Numbered from the stretch's first letter, positions 18,323 through 27,682 are shown. The stretch is DNA of 64,000 nucleotides from an uncultured PS1 clade bacterium (GCA_902624095.1 CACNWB010000006.1:24819-88818); one strand, 5' to 3'. The notes: generated by a model not told the origin, from the sequence alone. Numbers and translations are program-made.

Positions 18323-19543
18323 CTACCGGGAAATACCCGCCTCCGGACGTGCCGCAATTTTATGGATGGAGAGGTCGGCGCCAGCCTGCTCTTCTTCCTC
18401 ACTCATGCGAATGCCCATAAAGGCTTTCAGGCCGCCATAGACGATAAACCCGCTGACGAGCGCAAAACCGCAACCGGCCAGCGTGCCGACCAGTTGGGAA
18501 GCAAAACTCACCCCGCCAAGGCCACCAAGGGCTTGCGTACCGAAAATACCAGCAGCCAAACCGCCCCATGCACCGGCCAGCCCATGTAGCGGCCATACGC
18601 CCAGCACATCGTCAATCTTCAGCCGCTCCTGGCACACCACAAAGAAATAGACGAACAAGACGCCCGCAACACCGCCAGTGATCAGAGAACCGATCGGGTG
18701 CATAACGTCAGAGCCCGCACACACGGCCACAAGACCGGCCAAGGCACCATTATGAACAAAACCCGGATCGGCACGCCCGACAATCAACGCAGCGAGAATG
18801 CCGCCGACCATGGCCATCAGGGAATTAACCGCGACCAGACCGGAAATGCCTTCCAGTGATTGCGCGCTTACCACGTTGAAGCCGAACCAGCCAATGCACA
18901 AAAGCCAACTGCCCAACGCCAACCACGGGATCGAAGAAGGCGGGAACGCCGAACCGCGATCGCCATAGCGTCCGGTGCGGGCGCCCAGCATAATGACCGC
19001 GGCCAAGGCCAGCCAACCCCCTACTCCGTGCACCACGACGGAACCTGCAAAGTCGTGAAAACCGGCGCCGAAGCTTTCTTCGAGCCATGCCTGAAAACCA
19101 AAATTGCCGTTCCAGATAATGCCTTCAAAAAACGGATAGACCACCGCAACAATGGCACCGGAAGCAAGCAATTGCGGCACGAAGCGTGCGCGCTCGGCAA
19201 TGCCGCCTGAAATAATGGCCGGAATTGCGGCGGCAAAGGTCAGCAAAAAGAAGAATTTGATCAGCGTCAAACCCTGCGGCCCAAATGTTTCGGTTTCGCT
19301 ACCACCGCTAATGACCGACGCTCCGGCCAGAAAATCGACGCCATAGGCGACCGAATAACCAATAAAGAAATAGGAAATGGTCGACATGGCGAAATCGGAA
19401 ATGATTTTGACCATGGCGTTGACCTGATTTTTTTCACGCACCGTGCCCACTTCCAGAAAAGCGAAGCCAGCATGCATGGCAAACACTAAGATTGCGCCCA
19501 TGAGCAAAAAGAAGACGTCGCCGCCTACAAGATTATTTTCCAT
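18323..19543 (-). CDS. amt: Ammonium transporter of the Amt/Rh family
   Basis: A 406-residue inner-membrane protein with about eleven helices. It conducts ammonium or ammonia. The twin histidines of the pore are His172 (SVVVHGVGG) and His320 (VWPLHGLAGAWG), and the Phe/Trp gate regions and IGWFGFNVVSAQ are conserved. The N-terminus lacks a long signal peptide. The C-terminal tail (GGLKAFMGIRMSEEEEQAG) is the normal PII-contact region, yet no glnK is next to it. A sigma-54-like promoter and a GAGGGAGAAC Shine-Dalgarno precede the start, and a terminator follows. Confidence 0.95.
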   Translation of the reverse strand: MENNLVGGDVFFLLMGAILVFAMHAGFAFLEVGTVREKNQVNAMVKIISDFAMSTISYFFIGYSVAYGVDFLAGASVISGGSETETFGPQGLTLIKFFFLLTFAAAIPAIISGGIAERARFVPQLLASGAIVAVVYPFFEGIIWNGNFGFQAWLEESFGAGFHDFAGSVVVHGVGGWLALAAVIMLGARTGRYGDRGSAFPPSSIPWLALGSWLLCIGWFGFNVVSAQSLEGISGLVAVNSLMAMVGGILAALIVGRADPGFVHNGALAGLVAVCAGSDVMHPIGSLITGGVAGVLFVYFFVVCQERLKIDDVLGVWPLHGLAGAWGGLAAGIFGTQALGGLGGVSFASQLVGTLAGCGFALVSGFIVYGGLKAFMGIRMSEEEEQAGADLSIHKIAARPEAGISR

Positions 19544-19573
19544 CTGAGTTCTCCCTCAATAATAGGCTTTACT

Positions 19574-19589
19574 AGCAAGAATTATGCCG
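19574..19589 (-). promoter_or_regulatory. Candidate sigma-54 (RpoN) -24/-12 promoter of amt
   Basis: On the minus strand the sequence CGGCATAATTCTTGCT fits the RpoN consensus TGGCACGN4TTGCW: GG and GC dinucleotides are exactly ten bases apart, with matching CA and TTGCT. Transcription would start about 20 bases before the amt ATG, leaving room for the GAGGGAG Shine-Dalgarno. NtrC/RpoN control of amt is common in proteobacteria. No convincing NtrC operator pair was found upstream by eye, so the call is tentative. Confidence 0.5.
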
Positions 19590-19784
19590 CCGCCACAGGG
19601 CACTAAACCATTGATTTGATTGCCTTTATTTTTTGCCGCCTAGGCACATCCGCCTGTTTGCCAAAAATTTAATCACGATAAAATGCGACTGCATATTTAT
19701 TAGGCATATTTCATGGCTTGCCGCGCCCTCCATGTGGGCATTGCGGGCTGGACGCTGACCACCGAATGAGGCAGGGTGGAGCGG

Positions 19785-21110
19785 ATGACAGCCAAAACCA
19801 AAAATAATGTCGCAAGTGAGCGCAACGATTTGCCAAATTATGACGTGGCCGTTATGGGGCGCGGCAATTCGGCGGCATTGACCGCTCTCGCACTGGCAGA
19901 TTCCGGCTTTACGGTATGGACCGAGACTGCCCAGGCTTCGGCTGAAAATATGGCAAACAACGAGAGTGCCGCGACATGGCAACGCGTATTAGCGTTAAGC
20001 CCGGGCGCGCGGCGCGCCCTGGAAGCGCTGGGCGTCTGGCAGCGCCTGGAGGCCGGTCATGCGCCAGTCACCGATATCGCTGTCGGGGGGCCGAATGACA
20101 GGGATTTGCCCCTGCGCTTTGCCGCAGGTACAGGCCCGAACGAGCCGGTCGATGTATTGTCGCATATTGTCAGCGTGGCCGATTTGACCGCCGCCGTCGT
20201 CGCCCGCTCGCGCGCGTACATGACGCCTACAGAACAGGCGCAGGCATCTGAAACGATCTCCGCGCCATCCGATTTCGACCCGCGCACCGGCATAATGGCG
20301 TTTTCGGATGGCTCACAAATTCGCACCACCCTGCTGGTCGATGCCAGTGGCGCGCATTCAATATGGCGGCAGCGCGCCGGCATTTCGTGCATGCACCATG
20401 ATTATAAGTGCGCGGCGCTCACAGCGGAAATTGCCCTTGCCGCGCCACATGGCCAAGTCGCGCGACAGATTTTTTTTCGCAATGGGCCGCTTGCCCTCCT
20501 GCCCCTGCCAAAACCCGACCGGGCGGCGCTTGTTTGGTCGCTGCCAGTGCGCAAAGCCCAAGCGCTGGCAGCTTGCGACGAAAACTTATTCAACGGGGAG
20601 CTTAACGCCACCGCGCGCGGTGTGTTCGGACAGTTGCACCTCATTGGTCCGCGCTCGCAGCAGCCGCTCAAGGCACAAATCGCCGAAGCCTTTATCGGCC
20701 CGCGGCTGGCGCTGGTGGGTGAGGCCGCCCATGTCATCCATCCGCTTGCCGGACAGGGCATGAACCTCACTTTGCGCGATATTGGCGCGCTGGTTGATAC
20801 GCTTAAAAACGCCCGCCGATTGGGGCTTGAGTGCGGCGATGCAACCATGCTGGAAAATTATGCCGGCCTCCGGCGCGCTGATGCATTTGCCGCTGCCTTC
20901 GGCACACATGCGCTGGCAGAAATCTTTTCAGGCCCGGCCCCGGCCCGCATGCTGGCAGCAGCGGGTATGCGCGGCGTTGGATATATCGCGGATAATTGGC
21001 CCAAACTGAAAAATGTGTTCCGGCGGCAGGCTAATCAGGGTTTGGGCCCGCTTTCGGATCTGTTTGCAAGCGCGCCGCCCAAGGCGGCGGATGCGAAAAA
21101 GGGGCGTTAA
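19785..21110 (+). CDS. UbiH/UbiF/VisC-family FAD-dependent monooxygenase
   Basis: A 441-residue flavoprotein of the ubiquinone-hydroxylase type. The C-terminal FAD motif [21 protein letters not shown] (about 310-330) is perfect for the family and the central [10 protein letters not shown] replaces the usual DG-x-x-S-x-x-R. The N-terminal dinucleotide loop reads [10 protein letters not shown] instead of the usual GAGPxG, a clear deviation. The ATG at 19785 is preferred because GGTGGAG lies just before it. It probably hydroxylates the ubiquinone ring, but position specificity cannot be inferred. Its TAA stop overlaps that of the convergent Trm112-like gene. Confidence 0.85.
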   Translation: MTAKTKNNVASERNDLPNYDVAVMGRGNSAALTALALADSGFTVWTETAQASAENMANNESAATWQRVLALSPGARRALEALGVWQRLEAGHAPVTDIAVGGPNDRDLPLRFAAGTGPNEPVDVLSHIVSVADLTAAVVARSRAYMTPTEQAQASETISAPSDFDPRTGIMAFSDGSQIRTTLLVDASGAHSIWRQRAGISCMHHDYKCAALTAEIALAAPHGQVARQIFFRNGPLALLPLPKPDRAALVWSLPVRKAQALAACDENLFNGELNATARGVFGQLHLIGPRSQQPLKAQIAEAFIGPRLALVGEAAHVIHPLAGQGMNLTLRDIGALVDTLKNARRLGLECGDATMLENYAGLRRADAFAAAFGTHALAEIFSGPAPARMLAAAGMRGVGYIADNWPKLKNVFRRQANQGLGPLSDLFASAPPKAADAKKGR

Positions 21111-21313
21111 GCCTCCAGCGGTCGCGCCTCCTCGGGCAGCATAATCGGTATGCCGTCGCGGATCGGATAGGCCAGTTTCGCGGCTTCCGAAACCAGCTCA
21201 TGCGCCTCGGCGTCATAGCGCAAGGGCGAGCGTGTCACTGGACAGACCAGCATTTCAAGCAGCGCCCTATCGGGAGCCTGCGACTTCGGTGTGGCCGGGC
21301 CTTTGTCACTCAT
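21107..21313 (-). CDS. Trm112-family / UPF0434 small protein
   Basis: A 68-residue protein with the typical Trm112/YcaR body: [17 protein letters not shown], then [26 protein letters not shown]. Eukaryotic and archaeal Trm112 activates several methyltransferases; the bacterial proteins are thought to act as small binding partners, but their targets are largely unknown. Only one Cys of the zinc-binding set is retained, which is common in bacteria. It follows the LON-domain gene after 35 bases and is likely the last gene of that transcript. Confidence 0.88.
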   Translation of the reverse strand: MSDKGPATPKSQAPDRALLEMLVCPVTRSPLRYDAEAHELVSEAAKLAYPIRDGIPIMLPEEARPLEA

Positions 21314-21348
21314 TGTTTTTTGCTCACTTTTTAGTCACTTTTTTTGGG

Positions 21349-22017
21349 TCACTGAACAGAATTGTCGTTGCTGCCTGTTGCCATGGCCATTTGCGCCAGC
21401 ACCATTTCGGTGAGCGCAATCAGAATCTCGGCGCGCTCGGAAAGGCTTTCGGCCTCCAACAGTGCCTGCTTTTCCTTTAACCCATAGGGGCTGATGATTG
21501 ACAGGGAATTGACCAGCGCCTCATTGCCGGACTGCTCGATCGCCTCCCAGTCGGCAGACATATTATTGGCTTCGAGATAGCGCCGCAACACATCCACTAG
21601 CCCGTCGCGATTGACATCAAGCGCACCGACATCGGCGATCAAATCGCTGCCATAGGCGCGGTAATCAACCTCAACCTGACGATAGGGGGTCAGTACCTGC
21701 AATTCCTGTTGCACACGAAAGCGCGTAATTCCAGTCAGGCTTACAATCATGCGCCCGTCTTCGGTTTCGCTGAAAGACGTAATGCGCCCCACACAGCCAA
21801 CCTGCTGCAGGGGGGCGCCGTCTTCTGCGGCCTCGCCACCCGGCTGGATAATGCCCAGCACGCGCCCACGCCCCAGAGCATCTTCAAACATTGACAGGTA
21901 ACGCGGTTCAAAAATATTCAGGGGCAACTGGCCACGCGGCAACAATAGGGCCCCTTCCAGCGGAAACACTGGAAGCTGTTCGGGCAAGTCGTCGACGGTT
22001 TCATAAAAAGCGGGCAT
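21349..22017 (-). CDS. LON substrate-binding domain protein (no protease domain)
   Basis: A 222-residue protein that consists only of the LON N-terminal (PUA-like) domain. The start LPVFPLEGALLLPRGQLPLNIFEPRYLSMFEDAL is diagnostic, followed by GIIQP and VGCVGRI. There is no AAA or protease part. Such stand-alone domains are widespread in proteobacteria; their role is not firmly known, and substrate recognition in protein quality control is a guess. It lies 25 bases downstream of the thioredoxin-TPR gene, which fits a protein-folding or stress context. Confidence 0.9.
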   Translation of the reverse strand: MPAFYETVDDLPEQLPVFPLEGALLLPRGQLPLNIFEPRYLSMFEDALGRGRVLGIIQPGGEAAEDGAPLQQVGCVGRITSFSETEDGRMIVSLTGITRFRVQQELQVLTPYRQVEVDYRAYGSDLIADVGALDVNRDGLVDVLRRYLEANNMSADWEAIEQSGNEALVNSLSIISPYGLKEKQALLEAESLSERAEILIALTEMVLAQMAMATGSNDNSVQ

Positions 22018-22042
22018 CGGGCTTCCTTACTGCACAAAATGG

Positions 22043-22951
22043 CTAACTGAACAAAATTGAAGATAGCCGCCGGCGCGCCGCCTCGACAAGTTCGTCGCCG
22101 GCACCATAAGCATCAAAAAATTCGAGCAATTGTTTGCGAGCGCGCTCGTCTTCCCAATCACGCTTGCGAGCAATAATTTCCAGCAACGCGTCCATGGCAT
22201 CGGCGCGCTCACCGCCGCCGTGATAAACAAGCGCAAGATCAAAGCGCGCCTGGTGATTGTTAGGGTCTGCCGCCAGCGCCTCCATGAGGGCGCTTGTGTC
22301 ATCGCCCAGAGCGTCGGATTTTGCCGCCAGCGCCAGCGTTGCGCGCGCTGCGGCAATTTCCGGGTCGGTTGAATTTTCCGGAGCCATGGCGAGGGTTTGC
22401 TCGGCCTGGTCAAGATTTCCAGCCGCAAAATGCGCCTGGGCAAGACCGGCAATCGCGCCACCATGGGTCGGGTCTTGTTCCAGCACTTGGCTATAGGCCT
22501 GCGCGGCGGCAGCCATATCGCCCTGGTCCATGGCGCGGTCGGCGATGGCGATCATTTCTTCGACCGGCGACGCGGCCAGCTCATCATCCAAGTGCCGCGT
22601 AACAAATTCCTTGATCTGACTTTCCGGCAAGGCGCCCATAAAGCCATCGACGGGGCGCCCACTTTTGAACGCAAAAACCGCTGGAATGGACTTAACCTGC
22701 AGTTGTTGGGCAACGGCAGGATGCTCGTCAATGTTCATTTTCGCCAAACGCACTGCGCCATTGGCTTGCGTAGTGACCTGCTCAAGCAGCGGCGTCAATT
22801 GCTTGCACGGTCCGCACCAAGGCGCCCACAAATCCAGCAGAACAAGCTGTGTGCCTGACGCTTCGATGACATCGGCCATAAAGCTCTCGGTTGTAACATC
22901 GACGATTGTGGCAGCAGTACTTGCATCCGGGTTCGGAGAAATTGTGTCCAT
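22043..22951 (-). CDS. Thioredoxin-TPR protein (YbbN/CnoX-like)
   Basis: A 302-residue protein. The thioredoxin domain (about 20-125) contains WAPWCGPCKQ with both active cysteines, VKSIPAVFAFKSG with the cis-Pro and the usual FMG loop. The C-terminal half (about 140-300) is a set of TPR-like helices. E. coli CnoX (YbbN), a holdase that works with GroEL, has the same plan but lacks the reactive CxxC; here it is intact, so reductase activity is possible. The ATG at 22951 is preferred because AAGGAAC precedes it. It heads a three-gene unit with the LON-domain and Trm112-like genes. Confidence 0.9.
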   Translation of the reverse strand: MDTISPNPDASTAATIVDVTTESFMADVIEASGTQLVLLDLWAPWCGPCKQLTPLLEQVTTQANGAVRLAKMNIDEHPAVAQQLQVKSIPAVFAFKSGRPVDGFMGALPESQIKEFVTRHLDDELAASPVEEMIAIADRAMDQGDMAAAAQAYSQVLEQDPTHGGAIAGLAQAHFAAGNLDQAEQTLAMAPENSTDPEIAAARATLALAAKSDALGDDTSALMEALAADPNNHQARFDLALVYHGGGERADAMDALLEIIARKRDWEDERARKQLLEFFDAYGAGDELVEAARRRLSSILFS

Positions 22952-23087
22952 GAAAGTTCCTTTCATTTCTAAGATGGGGCTTTTAGACCCAATTGCCAAC
23001 CCCGGAAATTGCCGCAGGGCAGGGCTTGTCAAATTCATGTTGATGGTGCATAACACGGCTCTCCGATTGGCTGGGAATTTCTGCGAT

Positions 23088-23162
23088 GCGGGCGTAGCTC
23101 AGGGGTAGAGCACAACCTTGCCAAGGTTGGGGTCGTGAGTTCGAATCTCATCGCCCGCTCCA
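23088..23162 (+). tRNA. tRNA-Gly (anticodon GCC)
   Basis: A complete cloverleaf can be drawn. The acceptor stem GCGGGCG pairs with CGCCCGC, the D-arm is GCTC-AGGGGTA-GAGC, the anticodon stem CAACC/GGTTG encloses the loop TTGCCAA with anticodon GCC, and the T-arm carries GTTCGAATC. A T discriminator base and an encoded CCA end the gene. It stands alone, with no second tRNA near it. Confidence 0.97.
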
Positions 23163-23294
23163 GAAAAGGCTGTTTTTTGCACAGCTCAATCGGCTTATGA
23201 CTTGCATCTTGGGCTTGTGCCGCGCCTTCTTTTCTGCTTGGATTCAGGCTCTCTCAATCGGCCGTTTGGCAATCAATAATTTGGGCTTGGGCAC

Positions 23295-23699
23295 ATGGCA
23301 ATCAAAACGGAACATATCGGACTGGCTGATAAATTCGCGGTATCAACGTCGACGATTTGCGCCCTTCACTGCATTGCGCTGCCATTTGTAATCGGGGTTT
23401 TTCCCGCCATCAGCGCGTCATTTCTAGGCGATGAGGCTTTCCATGTCTGGCTGCTTTGGGCTGTTATCCCGCTCAGCGCGCTTGGCCTGTCACTGGGATG
23501 CGGGAAACATAAAAATAATGCCGTTCTTATTGCCGGCTTTGCCGGCCTTGCCTTTTTGGTTTTGGCCGCTTTTGCCGGACACTCCCTGATTGGCGAAAAT
23601 GGTGAGCGCGCCGTTACGTTGCTGGGCGCCAGTATCATCGCGCTGGCTCACATTCGCAATTACCGGCTGTGCAGAAACCTGGACTGTAATCACCAATAA
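23295..23699 (+). CDS. MerC-domain inner-membrane protein
   Basis: A 134-residue protein with four predicted membrane helices. The first helix contains TSTICALHCIALPFVIGVFP, the MerC pattern with a Cys-x-x-His-Cys cluster. Classical MerC moves mercury ions into the cell; chromosomal proteins of this size are often only MerC-like and their substrate is unknown. There is no merR, merA or merT nearby, so mercury resistance should not be assumed. The C-terminal tail holds two more cysteines (RLCRNLDCNH). It is convergent with the Sel1-repeat gene. Confidence 0.8.
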   Translation: MAIKTEHIGLADKFAVSTSTICALHCIALPFVIGVFPAISASFLGDEAFHVWLLWAVIPLSALGLSLGCGKHKNNAVLIAGFAGLAFLVLAAFAGHSLIGENGERAVTLLGASIIALAHIRNYRLCRNLDCNHQ

Positions 23700-23721
23700 C
23701 CGATAGTTGAACCGCGCGACC

Positions 23722-25611
23722 TCAGCAGCCGCTCAGTTCTTTTTCCGAACAGGAGCGCGCGCGCTTTTGGGCGGTGGCGATTTGCTGCGCTGTCATTTCG
23801 CGCACGATCACATCAATGAGTTTTTTGCTGCGCGGCACATCATTGGCCCTGGCAATATTTGCCCACATATGCGCGCGAATATTGCTGCGCCCCACACCCT
23901 CGCCGGTGAAATATTTCAGCGCCAGGTTATATTGTGCCTTGGCGTGCCCGGCTTGCGCGGCCTGCATATACCAATCGACAGCCTTTTCGAAATTTTGCGG
24001 CGTGCCTTTGCCTGTCTCGTTTTTTACACCGAGATTGAATTTCGCGTTCACATCGCCCTGCTCCGCGGCGCGGCGATACCACTTCACCGCCAGGCCCTCC
24101 TCTTCGGATATCCCACGGGCGGTATCATAGGCTACCGCGAGATTATATTGCGCCTTTGCCAACCCCTGTTCGGCGGCCATTTTATACCATGAGAAGGCGG
24201 CTTCATCACTTTTTTCCACGCCGCTGCCAAGCGAGTATTTCACACCAAGATTAAATCGCGATTTCATGTCACCCTGCTCGGCTGCCTGCAGATACCATGA
24301 AACGGCAGTCTCGTCATTTTCATCAACGCCAGCGCCCTCATCATAGGCAAGACCCAAATTATAGCGCGCCCCGACATGCCCCTGCTGGGCGGCGCGCGCA
24401 TACCAGCGCGCCGCTGTCTCATCGTCTTCCGCCACCCCTTCGCCCAGATCATAAACCAGCGCCAGACTGAATTGCGCGCTCGGACTACCACGCTCGGCCG
24501 TCGGCGTGAACCATGCTTCCGGCGTCGTGTTTTTGCCCAATATCGGCTCTCTCTTGAAATATTTCTCCGCCAGCGCCAATTTCAAAAAACTGTCTTCTTC
24601 CTCGCGCTTGATGGCGTACCATTCCACCGTATCCCGACCCGAGGCACGTCCCTGCTGGATTACAAGCGCCTGAAAGTCCGGTTTAAGAGCGACATTTTTA
24701 TATTTTTCTTCCGCTTCCATCTCCCGGTTTTCGTCGGTAAAACGGCCGTCCTCACGCACGCTGGCGTCCGTGTCCTCGTCAAGAACTGACAGATTATATT
24801 CTGATTTAACATGGCCCTGCTCGGCGGCACGTGCGTACCAGTCGCCTGCCAACTCGTCATTTTCCGGCGTGCCGCGCCCAATGTCATATTTTAGACCCAG
24901 ATTGAACTGGGCGCTGGCATATCCTTTTTCCGCCGCGCGCGTATACCAGAGAATTGCCGCCCCATAGCTTTGCGTTACGCCTTCGCCGCGATCATACATT
25001 GAAGCTATCTGATACTCTGCGCGCCCGTCGGCCTGCTCGGCGGCAAGCTTGAACCAGCCAAATGCCGCCTCATCATCTTCTAGCACATTGGTGCCATTGT
25101 CGAATTTCAGGCCGAGATTATATTGCGCCTTGATATGCCCGCGATTGGCGGCTTGCGTGTACCATTTCAGGGCGGCGGCATTGTCTTCCGGAATACCGTT
25201 GCCCGTGTCATACATCACCGCCAGATTATATTGCGCCTGCACATGGCCCTGTTCGGCAGCCAGCTTATACCATTTAACCGCCGATTCCGGATCTTTGGCG
25301 ACCCCCTCGCCCTTGAAGAATTTTAGCGCCAGATTGTATTGCGCGAATGTATATCCTTGCTCGGCGGCCAGCGTGTACCATTTGATTGCAGTCTTGTAAT
25401 TTTTGGCCACGCCCTCGCCCATTTCATGCATTACGCCGACATTATATTGTGCCCGTGCAAATCCCTGCTCAGCCAGCGGCATCCACTCTGTCAAAGCCGT
25501 ATCAAAATCACCGCCCTGCGCGGCGGCAAATGCGCGATTGGCATCGCCCGCGTGACTTTGTGCTGTGACAAAAAACAAACCAAGCGAAAAAACAACGCGC
25601 TTAAACAACAT
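23722..25611 (-). CDS. Exported Sel1-repeat protein
   Basis: A 629-residue protein with a signal peptide (MLFKRVVFSLGLFFVTAQSHA). The mature chain is built from 36-residue Sel1-like repeats with the consensus AEQG-x-AQYNLG-x-x-YD-x-G-x-GV-x-x-D-x-x-A-x-x-WY-x-x-A. I count twelve complete copies and one partial: six and a start of a seventh, then a divergent charged insert of about 90 residues (about 285-375), then six more. The C-terminus has two cysteines (SCSEKELSGC). Sel1 proteins are protein-protein scaffolds. The ATG at 25611 is chosen since the upstream extension is not signal-like. A 207-base gap separates it from the upstream DUF3422 gene. Confidence 0.9.
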   Translation of the reverse strand: MLFKRVVFSLGLFFVTAQSHAGDANRAFAAAQGGDFDTALTEWMPLAEQGFARAQYNVGVMHEMGEGVAKNYKTAIKWYTLAAEQGYTFAQYNLALKFFKGEGVAKDPESAVKWYKLAAEQGHVQAQYNLAVMYDTGNGIPEDNAAALKWYTQAANRGHIKAQYNLGLKFDNGTNVLEDDEAAFGWFKLAAEQADGRAEYQIASMYDRGEGVTQSYGAAILWYTRAAEKGYASAQFNLGLKYDIGRGTPENDELAGDWYARAAEQGHVKSEYNLSVLDEDTDASVREDGRFTDENREMEAEEKYKNVALKPDFQALVIQQGRASGRDTVEWYAIKREEEDSFLKLALAEKYFKREPILGKNTTPEAWFTPTAERGSPSAQFSLALVYDLGEGVAEDDETAARWYARAAQQGHVGARYNLGLAYDEGAGVDENDETAVSWYLQAAEQGDMKSRFNLGVKYSLGSGVEKSDEAAFSWYKMAAEQGLAKAQYNLAVAYDTARGISEEEGLAVKWYRRAAEQGDVNAKFNLGVKNETGKGTPQNFEKAVDWYMQAAQAGHAKAQYNLALKYFTGEGVGRSNIRAHMWANIARANDVPRSKKLIDVIVREMTAQQIATAQKRARSCSEKELSGC

Positions 25612-25818
25612 TTTTGCACCTTTGCTCGGGCACCTTTGTGCCAACACGTTTTTAGGTTGCCACCATAACACGAAAGCGCGACCAACCGGACAACTGTTTG
25701 GCACAACCAATCAGCCGAACAGTCATTACCCTGGGCGCACCAAAAAACCGGGCTCATCCATTAAATACGGCACAAAATGGCAGGGATTTACAGGCTTACT
25801 ACAAATAGAATTGAAGAT

Positions 25819-27072
25819 TTAGGTCGCGTCCTCCGGCTCGGTGAAGCGGAGAAGCCGCCGGATTAGCAGCCAGACAACCGGCACGATAACGCCAACCAAA
25901 AGAGCACGAACGATAACGCCGTCGACAATCGGGAATCTCTCGACCAGCCAAGCCGCCGGATACAGAGACAAATTCACCGTGTAATAGCTGATAGCGACCA
26001 CTGACACCCCCTCGACCGTGCGTTGAAGGCGCAATTGCCGCTCAGTGCCGCGATTAAGCGAAGCCAGTAATTCGGCGTTTTGCCGCTCGAGCCCCAACTC
26101 GATCCGCGTTTGCAGAAAAGTCGCCATATTGCCAACCTGCTCGGCCAAATCATGGCGCTGGCGTTCGGTCGACTGATAGGTCGCCACGGCGGGGCCCAGG
26201 CGGCGTTCAAGAAACGCGCCGACGGTCAGGCGGTTATCAAGCGGAGATTCCTGCAATGAGACAAGGCGCGCCTGCACAAGCGCCCAATACGCCTGACATG
26301 CGCTGAACCGAAAAGAGGTGGCTCGCCAAATTGCTTCCAATTCGGCGGCCAGGGTCGACAATTCGGCAAAGCGCTCTTCGGCCAATGCCGGGTCGTCAAA
26401 TCCAATCGGCGTATGTGGAATACGGCCGGCAATGCCAATCAGTTCTGCTTGGGCGCCGCGCGCATCTGGCAGACCCAACGCGGCGAAAGATCGGTAGGTC
26501 TCGATTTCCAACACCTGCAATGCCACGCGGCCAATGTCGCGCACGTCCGTTTGCGGGTCAAATTCCAGATAAATTTTGGTGTGCCCATCTTCGGCCACTT
26601 TGAAATCGAAAAACGCGGAAGCCAGGCCGCCTTCCAGTTGACTGGCGCATGTCCAGCCATCGGTGCCAGTCCCGCGCAGGCGGCATAGGCAGTCTACCGC
26701 AACAACAATCTCACCGGACAGACGTTGCGCCCAATCATCTGGCAAATGCTTGGCCGCCGATTGTTCGGTCCCGTCGGCATCAATAATCGTGACTGAAACA
26801 AATTCCGTATGCCTTTCAATATTGACCCGCAAGTTGCCCAGCGTCCCGCGAATGAGCTTTCCCTGTTCCGCCGTGTCCCAATCGACATCGGGCAATAATT
26901 CCGACAACGAGGCCTGTATCGAGGAGAAGGCGTCGGGTCCGGCGGCGCACAGCCGAAAGATATTTGTTGGTAGGCCGAAACGCGGAAACGGCCGCGCATT
27001 GAGCTCGTCCGTGACTTCGTTCAGCCGCCAGTCTTTTTTGTGCATTTTCGCCGTGGGGGATGATGCGCGCAT
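25819..27072 (-). CDS. DUF3422 membrane protein
   Basis: A 417-residue protein of the DUF3422 family, recognised by the opening RLNEVTDELNARPFPRFGLP, the middle YLEFDPQTDVRDIGRVALQVLEIETYR and the long helix before the membrane. The main part is cytoplasmic and helical; two membrane helices lie near the C-terminus (about 350-410: SYYTVNLSLYPAAWLV and VIVRALLVGVIVPVVWLLI). The arrangement resembles CorA-like or coiled-coil-TM proteins, but no function is established. It follows the AhpD-like gene by 19 bases when counted from that gene's stop, without a clear operon signature. Confidence 0.85.
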   Translation of the reverse strand: MRASSPTAKMHKKDWRLNEVTDELNARPFPRFGLPTNIFRLCAAGPDAFSSIQASLSELLPDVDWDTAEQGKLIRGTLGNLRVNIERHTEFVSVTIIDADGTEQSAAKHLPDDWAQRLSGEIVVAVDCLCRLRGTGTDGWTCASQLEGGLASAFFDFKVAEDGHTKIYLEFDPQTDVRDIGRVALQVLEIETYRSFAALGLPDARGAQAELIGIAGRIPHTPIGFDDPALAEERFAELSTLAAELEAIWRATSFRFSACQAYWALVQARLVSLQESPLDNRLTVGAFLERRLGPAVATYQSTERQRHDLAEQVGNMATFLQTRIELGLERQNAELLASLNRGTERQLRLQRTVEGVSVVAISYYTVNLSLYPAAWLVERFPIVDGVIVRALLVGVIVPVVWLLIRRLLRFTEPEDAT

Positions 27073-27091
27073 GATTCTCGCCTATTCGCCG

Positions 27092-27682
27092 CTATACATG
27101 CTTTCCGACCGCCCAGCCGGAGGCGGCAAGGCTGGCTTGAGCGAATGCCAACGGGCCGTCTTCGAGTGTCGTCGCTAAGGTGTCGTTCCATCTGTTCAGG
27201 AAACCGAACGCGGCGATAATCGCAGTGATCTCGACCACCTCGGCGTCGGTGTAATGCGCCTTAAGCGCATCAAAATGCACGACCTCGACCTGGTTCGGGA
27301 CACTGCCGCCAGCTTGCGCCAGCGACAAGGCAGCACGCTCAGCTTCGGTGAAAAGCGGGCTGTCGGCATATGACCACAGCGCCTCGATTTTTTCCTGCGA
27401 CACGCCGGCATGTTCGGCACCATGGGCGGTGTGCGCCTGACAATATCGACACCCCGCCGCACTACTAGCAATATGGGCGATCATTTGCCTGAGGCCGGGG
27501 TCCAACACCGCATCCGGTCCGATAATGGCGCCCATCAGTGCCAAAAAACCGCGCAGAATATTTGGCCGATGCGCCATGATTTTCATTGAATTCGGCTTAA
27601 ACCCCATTGCCGCAGCAACAAAGTCCAGCTCGTTTTTGACTTCGTGCAACGCCGCCGCATCAGGCGGATCCAAATGTGTCAT
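27092..27682 (-). CDS. Carboxymuconolactone decarboxylase / AhpD-family protein
   Basis: A 196-residue all-helical protein of the AhpD superfamily. The redox motif is CRYCQAHTAHGAEHAG, with Cys-x-x-Cys and the downstream His, as in alkylhydroperoxidase AhpD. The N-terminal MGFKPNSMKIMAHRPNILRGFLAL is the usual first helix pair. It may reduce peroxides or act as a disulfide carrier; the decarboxylase name is a family label only. The ATG at 27682 is preferred because GGGAG precedes it; the frame is open further upstream. Confidence 0.85.
   Translation of the reverse strand: MTHLDPPDAAALHEVKNELDFVAAAMGFKPNSMKIMAHRPNILRGFLALMGAIIGPDAVLDPGLRQMIAHIASSAAGCRYCQAHTAHGAEHAGVSQEKIEALWSYADSPLFTEAERAALSLAQAGGSVPNQVEVVHFDALKAHYTDAEVVEITAIIAAFGFLNRWNDTLATTLEDGPLAFAQASLAASGWAVGKHV

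Noticed and set aside
23163..23294. Small gene after tRNA-Gly
   Set aside because: No Shine-Dalgarno and no conserved pattern; the 64-codon frame starting at 23197 overlaps the MerC-like gene in another frame.
23295..23699. Mercury resistance locus based on the MerC-like gene
   Set aside because: No merR, merA, merT or merP near; only the domain similarity is supported.
23800..25450. Periodic DNA repeats of about 108 bases, at first sight like an array of repeats
   Set aside because: The period is three times 36 codons and follows the Sel1 protein repeat; no spacers, so not CRISPR.
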